Of a stretch of DNA of 64,000 nt, positions 60,725 to 64,000 are shown in pieces. Numbering within the stretch: position 1 is the stretch's first letter; every line of letters begins with the position of its first letter. The notes below the pieces were generated by a model. It did not search any database. It saw only the letters and a list, made by a program, of their open reading frames with translations, and had not been told where the DNA came from. This DNA is from Flavipsychrobacter sp. (GTDB lineage Bacteria > Bacteroidota > Bacteroidia > Chitinophagales > Chitinophagaceae): contig JANINW010000036.1 in NCBI GenBank assembly GCA_024508935.1, positions 53,472-117,471 of the forward strand, given 5' to 3'. The position numbers were made by a program, and so were the translations under genes.

Positions 60725-61924
60725 CTATTTCAAAATTTCATGCCCAAGTTTATCTCGCTTTGTTTGCAGGTAAAACTCATTATGCGGGTTGGGTACAATT
60801 TCAATAGGTACATTTTCCACTATCTCTAAGCCATAGCCCAGTAAACCTGCACGTTTACGCGGGTTGTTGGTCATAAGCCTGATTTTAGAAACGCCAAGCG
60901 CGCGCAATATCTGTGCCCCCACCCCATAATCTCGCTGATCATTCTTAAACCCTAAAGCAAGGTTAGCTTCCACAGTGTCCTTACCTTCTTCCTGTAGCTT
61001 ATAGGCCTTCAGTTTATTAAGCAGTCCTATGCCCCGGCCTTCCTGGTTCATATACAATACCAAGCCTTTACCCTCTGCTTCTACCATTTCCATTGCTTTA
61101 TGCAACTGTTCACCACAATCGCAGCGCAGGGAGTGAAGGATATCCCCGGTAAAGCAAGAGCTGTGTACACGTGTCAGCACAGGTTCATCATTTTCCCAAT
61201 TACCTTTTTTTAAAGCAAGGTGATGTTCACCTGTATTTTTTTGCCTGAAGGCTATCAATTCAAAATTGCCATATTTGGTAGGCATATCTACACGCACTTC
61301 TTCCTCTACAAGGCTTTCCATCCTCAGGCGGTACTCGATAAGGTCTTTTATCGAAATGATCTTAAGGTCGAATTTTGCCGCAATCTCTTTCAATTCCGGC
61401 AAACGGGCCATGGTTCCATCATCGTTCATTATCTCTACCAACACCCCGGCTGGTTCAAAACCTGCAAGGCGTGCCAGATCTACTGTAGCCTCGGTATGGC
61501 CGGAACGGCGCAAAACACCTTCGCTGCGCGCCCTGAGCGGGAAGATATGCCCGGGGCGTCCCAGGTCTTCCGGTTTGGTATCCGGATTTATCAGTGCTTG
61601 TACCGTTTGTGCACGGTCGTGGGCAGAAATGCCGGTAGTACAGCCATGTCCTATCAGGTCTACCGACACAGTAAAAGGAGTCTGGTGCAATACAGTATTA
61701 TTCTGAACCATCAGGTTCAGGTTCAGTTCTTCACAACGTTCTTCTGTAATTGGTGCGCAGATCAGCCCCCTGCCATGTTTAGACATGAAGTTGATGATTT
61801 CAGGAGTTACATTGCGCGCGGCAGTAACGAAATCCCCTTCATTCTCACGGTCTTCATCATCCACCACTATTAATAATTTTCCTTGCCTGAGATCTTCTAG
61901 TGCAGATTCTATTGTATCGAGCAT
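60725..61924 (-). CDS. ribBA: Bifunctional DHBP synthase / GTP cyclohydrolase II
   Basis: A 399-aa riboflavin biosynthesis enzyme. RibB domain (about 1-200): [12 protein letters not shown] (Asp/Glu metal site, about 21-32), [11 protein letters not shown]. RibA domain (about 205-395): [11 protein letters not shown] (GTPCH II, with zinc Cys), L-R-C-D-C-G-E-Q-L and [10 protein letters not shown]. Together they make the carbohydrate and pyrimidine precursors of riboflavin. The start at 61924 (M-L-D-T-I-E-S-A) is fixed by the -7 box at 61948-61955; the longer frame to 62032 would begin before it. I see no FMN riboswitch in the 140 nt upstream. Confidence 0.96.
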   Translation of the reverse strand: MLDTIESALEDLRQGKLLIVVDDEDRENEGDFVTAARNVTPEIINFMSKHGRGLICAPITEERCEELNLNLMVQNNTVLHQTPFTVSVDLIGHGCTTGISAHDRAQTVQALINPDTKPEDLGRPGHIFPLRARSEGVLRRSGHTEATVDLARLAGFEPAGVLVEIMNDDGTMARLPELKEIAAKFDLKIISIKDLIEYRLRMESLVEEEVRVDMPTKYGNFELIAFRQKNTGEHHLALKKGNWENDEPVLTRVHSSCFTGDILHSLRCDCGEQLHKAMEMVEAEGKGLVLYMNQEGRGIGLLNKLKAYKLQEEGKDTVEANLALGFKNDQRDYGVGAQILRALGVSKIRLMTNNPRKRAGLLGYGLEIVENVPIEIVPNPHNEFYLQTKRDKLGHEILK

Positions 61925-61947
61925 ATAAGCCTTATCTAATTCTTTTG

Positions 61948-61955
61948 CAAATTTA
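61948..61955 (-). promoter_or_regulatory. -7 box of ribBA
   Basis: The minus strand reads TAAATTTG followed by C (TAnnTTTG), 24 nt before the ATG at 61924. No exact TTG at the expected distance. Confidence 0.55.
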
Positions 61956-62063
61956 CTATCTATTGCCTGTAAATCAGGTATATAGCCATAGTTTATACTA
62001 ATGAACACGACAAAAAGGGAATAAAAGGCCACAAAGCCGTCTTATTTCACCTCCCATAATTAT

Positions 62064-63272
62064 TTATCCTAATAACTCCTTTACTTTATCAAGCAATCCA
62101 TTCATTATTGCACGCTCATTATACCGGCTCCATATCAGTTTCCGAGCGTTCTCACTAATATTCGTCGCTTTTACTTCGTCCTTCAATATTTCATTGAATG
62201 CAGCGGCAAACTCCGACGGAGTATTTGCTGCTATGTAATGTGTACCGTTAAGGGCGTCTATACCTTGAATACCCACGTCTGTACTGATCACTATTTTGCC
62301 TGCAGCCATTGCTTCCAATATTTTCACCCGTATGCCGCCGCCCGAACGAATGGGCACCACAAGTATACTTTTGTCGCTGATAAAAGCAGCAGCATCTGCC
62401 ACCTCGCCCATACAATGCACACCTTCTATATCCATGTGGGTAAAATAGGCAGGCATATTCCTACCAGCAAAAAAGAACTCATTTTCAGGCTGTTGCTTGT
62501 GTACGAGCGGCCATACCTCTTGTAGAAACCATTTTATACCCTCTTCATTTGGCAGCCAATCCATAGCACCTATATGGTAAGCATACAACTTGTTTGATGA
62601 AGATGCCTGCGGTGTATTTTCTATGTTTATACCGAATGGCGCAATGTATGCAGGAGTATGCACGCCTGCTTTAATCACTACTTCAGCATCTGCTTCTGTA
62701 ATGGGAAATAAAAGGTCAAACAATTGCCATGCTTTTATTTCGAAAGCCTTGATACGCCGGGACAAATTGCCGAGATATGTTTTTTTCAGCATACCCTTCG
62801 ACTCTTCGGCCAGCCTGCTCCATACCTGGTATTCTATATTATGAAGCCGGAGTACCGTGAGTGCATGTGTTTGCCGTTTTACCTGCGGCAAATATGTAGC
62901 CAGGAAAACACTCTCCACCTGTATAACATCAGGCTGAAAATCACGTATAACCTGTGTTAGCTTATCAGCAAACCTGTTGCTGTAAAACCGCTCTGCATGA
63001 CTGGGCTGCGTGCTGAATGCAAAATTGCGTGCAATAGCAAACGCTGTCACTTCGTTATTGATATCTACCGTATCGAAAGCATGAATATGCCTGTAAATAT
63101 TTGCCAGTTTATCGCTTTCCACATAATGCCTCGAAGTGTTCATGGCCAACAGGTACACTTGCCAACCTGCTTTATGGTAGCCCTCTATCATAGCCCGCAT
63201 AGCCAAGTTGCCGCCGTCGTTAAGCGGGTATGGAACACGGTTGGTAAGAATAAGGATGCGTTTTGCTGCCAT
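62064..63272 (-). CDS. Group 1 glycosyltransferase
   Basis: A 402-aa GT-B-type glycosyltransferase. The N-terminus (M-A-A-K-R-I-L-I-L-T-N-R-V-P-Y-P-L-N-D-G-G) resembles the GT at 59516. The C-half has I-A-P-F-G-I (about 217), F-F-F-A-G-R-N (about 270), and the donor site 'S-G-G-G-I-R-V-K-I-L-E-A-M-A-A-G-K-I-V' (about 315-333). It is the second glycosyltransferase flanking ribBA. The start at 63272 is chosen because a -7 box (63287-63294) lies just upstream; the in-frame start at 63302 would precede it. Cell-surface glycan assembly is inferred. Confidence 0.92.
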   Translation of the reverse strand: MAAKRILILTNRVPYPLNDGGNLAMRAMIEGYHKAGWQVYLLAMNTSRHYVESDKLANIYRHIHAFDTVDINNEVTAFAIARNFAFSTQPSHAERFYSNRFADKLTQVIRDFQPDVIQVESVFLATYLPQVKRQTHALTVLRLHNIEYQVWSRLAEESKGMLKKTYLGNLSRRIKAFEIKAWQLFDLLFPITEADAEVVIKAGVHTPAYIAPFGINIENTPQASSSNKLYAYHIGAMDWLPNEEGIKWFLQEVWPLVHKQQPENEFFFAGRNMPAYFTHMDIEGVHCMGEVADAAAFISDKSILVVPIRSGGGIRVKILEAMAAGKIVISTDVGIQGIDALNGTHYIAANTPSEFAAAFNEILKDEVKATNISENARKLIWSRYNERAIMNGLLDKVKELLG

Positions 63273-63286
63273 CAAGGTGCGAGTTA

Positions 63287-63294
63287 CAAAAATA
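63287..63294 (-). promoter_or_regulatory. -7 box of the upstream glycosyltransferase gene
   Basis: The minus strand reads TATTTTTG followed by TAAC, 15 nt before the ATG at 63272. A mirror-image box, TATTTTTA, lies on the plus strand just before the formyltransferase gene. Confidence 0.5.
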
Positions 63295-63328
63295 AAACGC
63301 AAGTTTAAAACGCTTATTTTTACAGTAT

Positions 63329-64000
63329 ATGCCTAAAAAAATTGTTTTTCTCGGCTCTAAACCTGTGGGGTATCATTGCCTTGCCTATCTTATAGCCGAA
63401 AAAGAAAAACTGGATATAGAAATAACCGGCCTGCTCACACAACAAAGAAAAGAATTTGGAGATGGGCATAACCTGGCTGAATTGGCGGAAACTGGTAATA
63501 TTCCCCTATTAAATAGCATGGATGCTATACCGGAATGCGATATTTTATATTCTGTACAATACCATGAAATATTAAAACCCTTGTATATAAGCCGTGCCAG
63601 GCAAATAGCTGTTAACCTGCACATGGCTCCATTGCCTGAATACAGGGGCAGCAACCAATTTTCTTACGCAATAATCGACGGGAAAGAAGAGTTTGGAACA
63701 ACTATACATGAAATGGATGCCCGCATAGATCATGGTGCTGTACTTTTTCAAAAGCGGTTCCCCATTCCCGCAAACTGTTGGGTAAACGACCTATACCAGC
63801 TCACCTACGATGCTTCCATCAAACTATTTCAGCAAACGCTGTCACATATCATAAACGGTTTATACAACCCTGTATCGCAGCAATCTTTAGAACTTAAATA
63901 TGGCACCTCTCTTCATTACCGCAACGAAATAGCCAATCTCAAAAAAATAGACCTTGACTGGGAGAAAGAAAAAATAGAACGGCATATCAGGGCTACCTAT
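63329..64000 (+). CDS. Formyltransferase-family protein, 3' end cut by window edge
   Basis: The first 224 residues are visible. The family signature is clear: N-L-H-M-A-P-L-P-E-Y-R-G-S-N-Q (about 97-111), the formyl-THF-binding H-x3-L-P-x-Y-R-G motif, and I-H-E-M-D-A-R-I-D-H-G-A-V near residue 130 with the catalytic Asp. Such enzymes include Met-tRNA formyltransferase and sugar/amino-sugar N-formyltransferases. The atypical N-terminus (K-K-I-V-F-L-G-S-K-P-V-G-Y-H) and adjacent glycosyltransferase genes favour a sugar N-formyltransferase of surface glycan synthesis over tRNA formylation (inference). Confidence 0.85.
   Translation, partial: MPKKIVFLGSKPVGYHCLAYLIAEKEKLDIEITGLLTQQRKEFGDGHNLAELAETGNIPLLNSMDAIPECDILYSVQYHEILKPLYISRARQIAVNLHMAPLPEYRGSNQFSYAIIDGKEEFGTTIHEMDARIDHGAVLFQKRFPIPANCWVNDLYQLTYDASIKLFQQTLSHIINGLYNPVSQQSLELKYGTSLHYRNEIANLKKIDLDWEKEKIERHIRATY

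Noticed and set aside
61925..62063. FMN riboswitch upstream of ribBA
   Set aside because: The 140-nt gap is short and I see none of the conserved RFN-element core; only a -7 box is recognisable.
1..64000. tRNA, rRNA, CRISPR, insertion sequence, prophage or integron
   Set aside because: I looked for each on both strands. No cloverleaf with a CCA-type end, no spaced repeats and no transposase or integrase of full length were found; the 49-aa protein at 24267 only resembles an integrase N-terminal module.

Overview
The window reads as chromosomal DNA of a Bacteroidota bacterium, most likely of the Chitinophagales/Chitinophagaceae type (inference from gene content; no rRNA or other taxonomic marker is present). 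The evidence is type IX secretion (T9SS) C-terminal sorting domains on three large secreted proteins, a GldM-like domain protein, Bacteroidota-specific families (HYC_CC_PP, DUF2490, SPOR, delta-60 cargo), weak ribosome-binding sites, and promoters of the Bacteroidota TTG / TAnnTTTG kind in front of many genes. Both window ends cut genes. I see no tRNA, rRNA, CRISPR array, insertion sequence, prophage or integron.

Layout. 1-8.9 kb: envelope and small proteins (beta-barrel proteins, tandem-OmpA protein, lipoprotein, MtgA transglycosylase, YXWGXW protein), an acyl-CoA carboxylase carboxyltransferase, an atypical asparaginase-family protein and a porin. 9.1-16.5 kb: a large T9SS type B protein, a lone ABC-2 permease, a secreted GATase-like protein, an MmcQ/YjbR protein, a delta-60 T9SS cargo protein and a secreted orphan. 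16.6-19.7 kb: a probable metal (copper-type) operon of HYC_CC_PP protein, HMA protein and TonB-dependent receptor. 19.8-29.9 kb: housekeeping and small conserved proteins (hotdog protein, SGNH hydrolase, semialdehyde dehydrogenase, phosphohexomutase, DUF1801, thioredoxin, DNA polymerase III alpha, DUF3788). 30-33.4 kb: DEAD-box helicase, a membrane protein and a group of small Cys-rich lipoproteins. 33.7-37.7 kb: a forward run of isocitrate dehydrogenase, DeoC, SPOR protein, M20 peptidase and a frameshifted SnoaL-like gene. 37.7-41.5 kb: a tight reverse operon of ACP, LpxL-like acyltransferase, hotdog dehydratase, unknown secreted protein, thioesterase and ketoacyl synthase. 41.6-54.5 kb: T9SS metalloprotease, a second TonB receptor with a His-rich small membrane protein, DUF2490, thiolase, AnmK, PaiB-like protein and a prolyl oligopeptidase. 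54.7-64 kb: TamB, two glycosyltransferases flanking RibBA, and the start of a formyltransferase.

How the genes fit together. The strongest multi-gene units are (i) the six-gene ACP/ketoacyl-synthase operon, which has the parts list of a very reduced aryl-polyene/flexirubin-like or special-lipid pathway with an unknown secreted protein inside it, and (ii) two loci in which a TonB-dependent receptor is preceded by one or two small metal-ligand-rich envelope proteins. Most other genes are single transcription units closed by clear hairpin terminators. The likeliest places for undescribed biology are the ACP/KS operon, the paired TonB/metal loci and the Cys-His-Cys lipoprotein group. Broken or odd genes are the frameshifted SnoaL-like gene, TamB lacking an ATG start, and an asparaginase homologue with altered substrate-binding positions.
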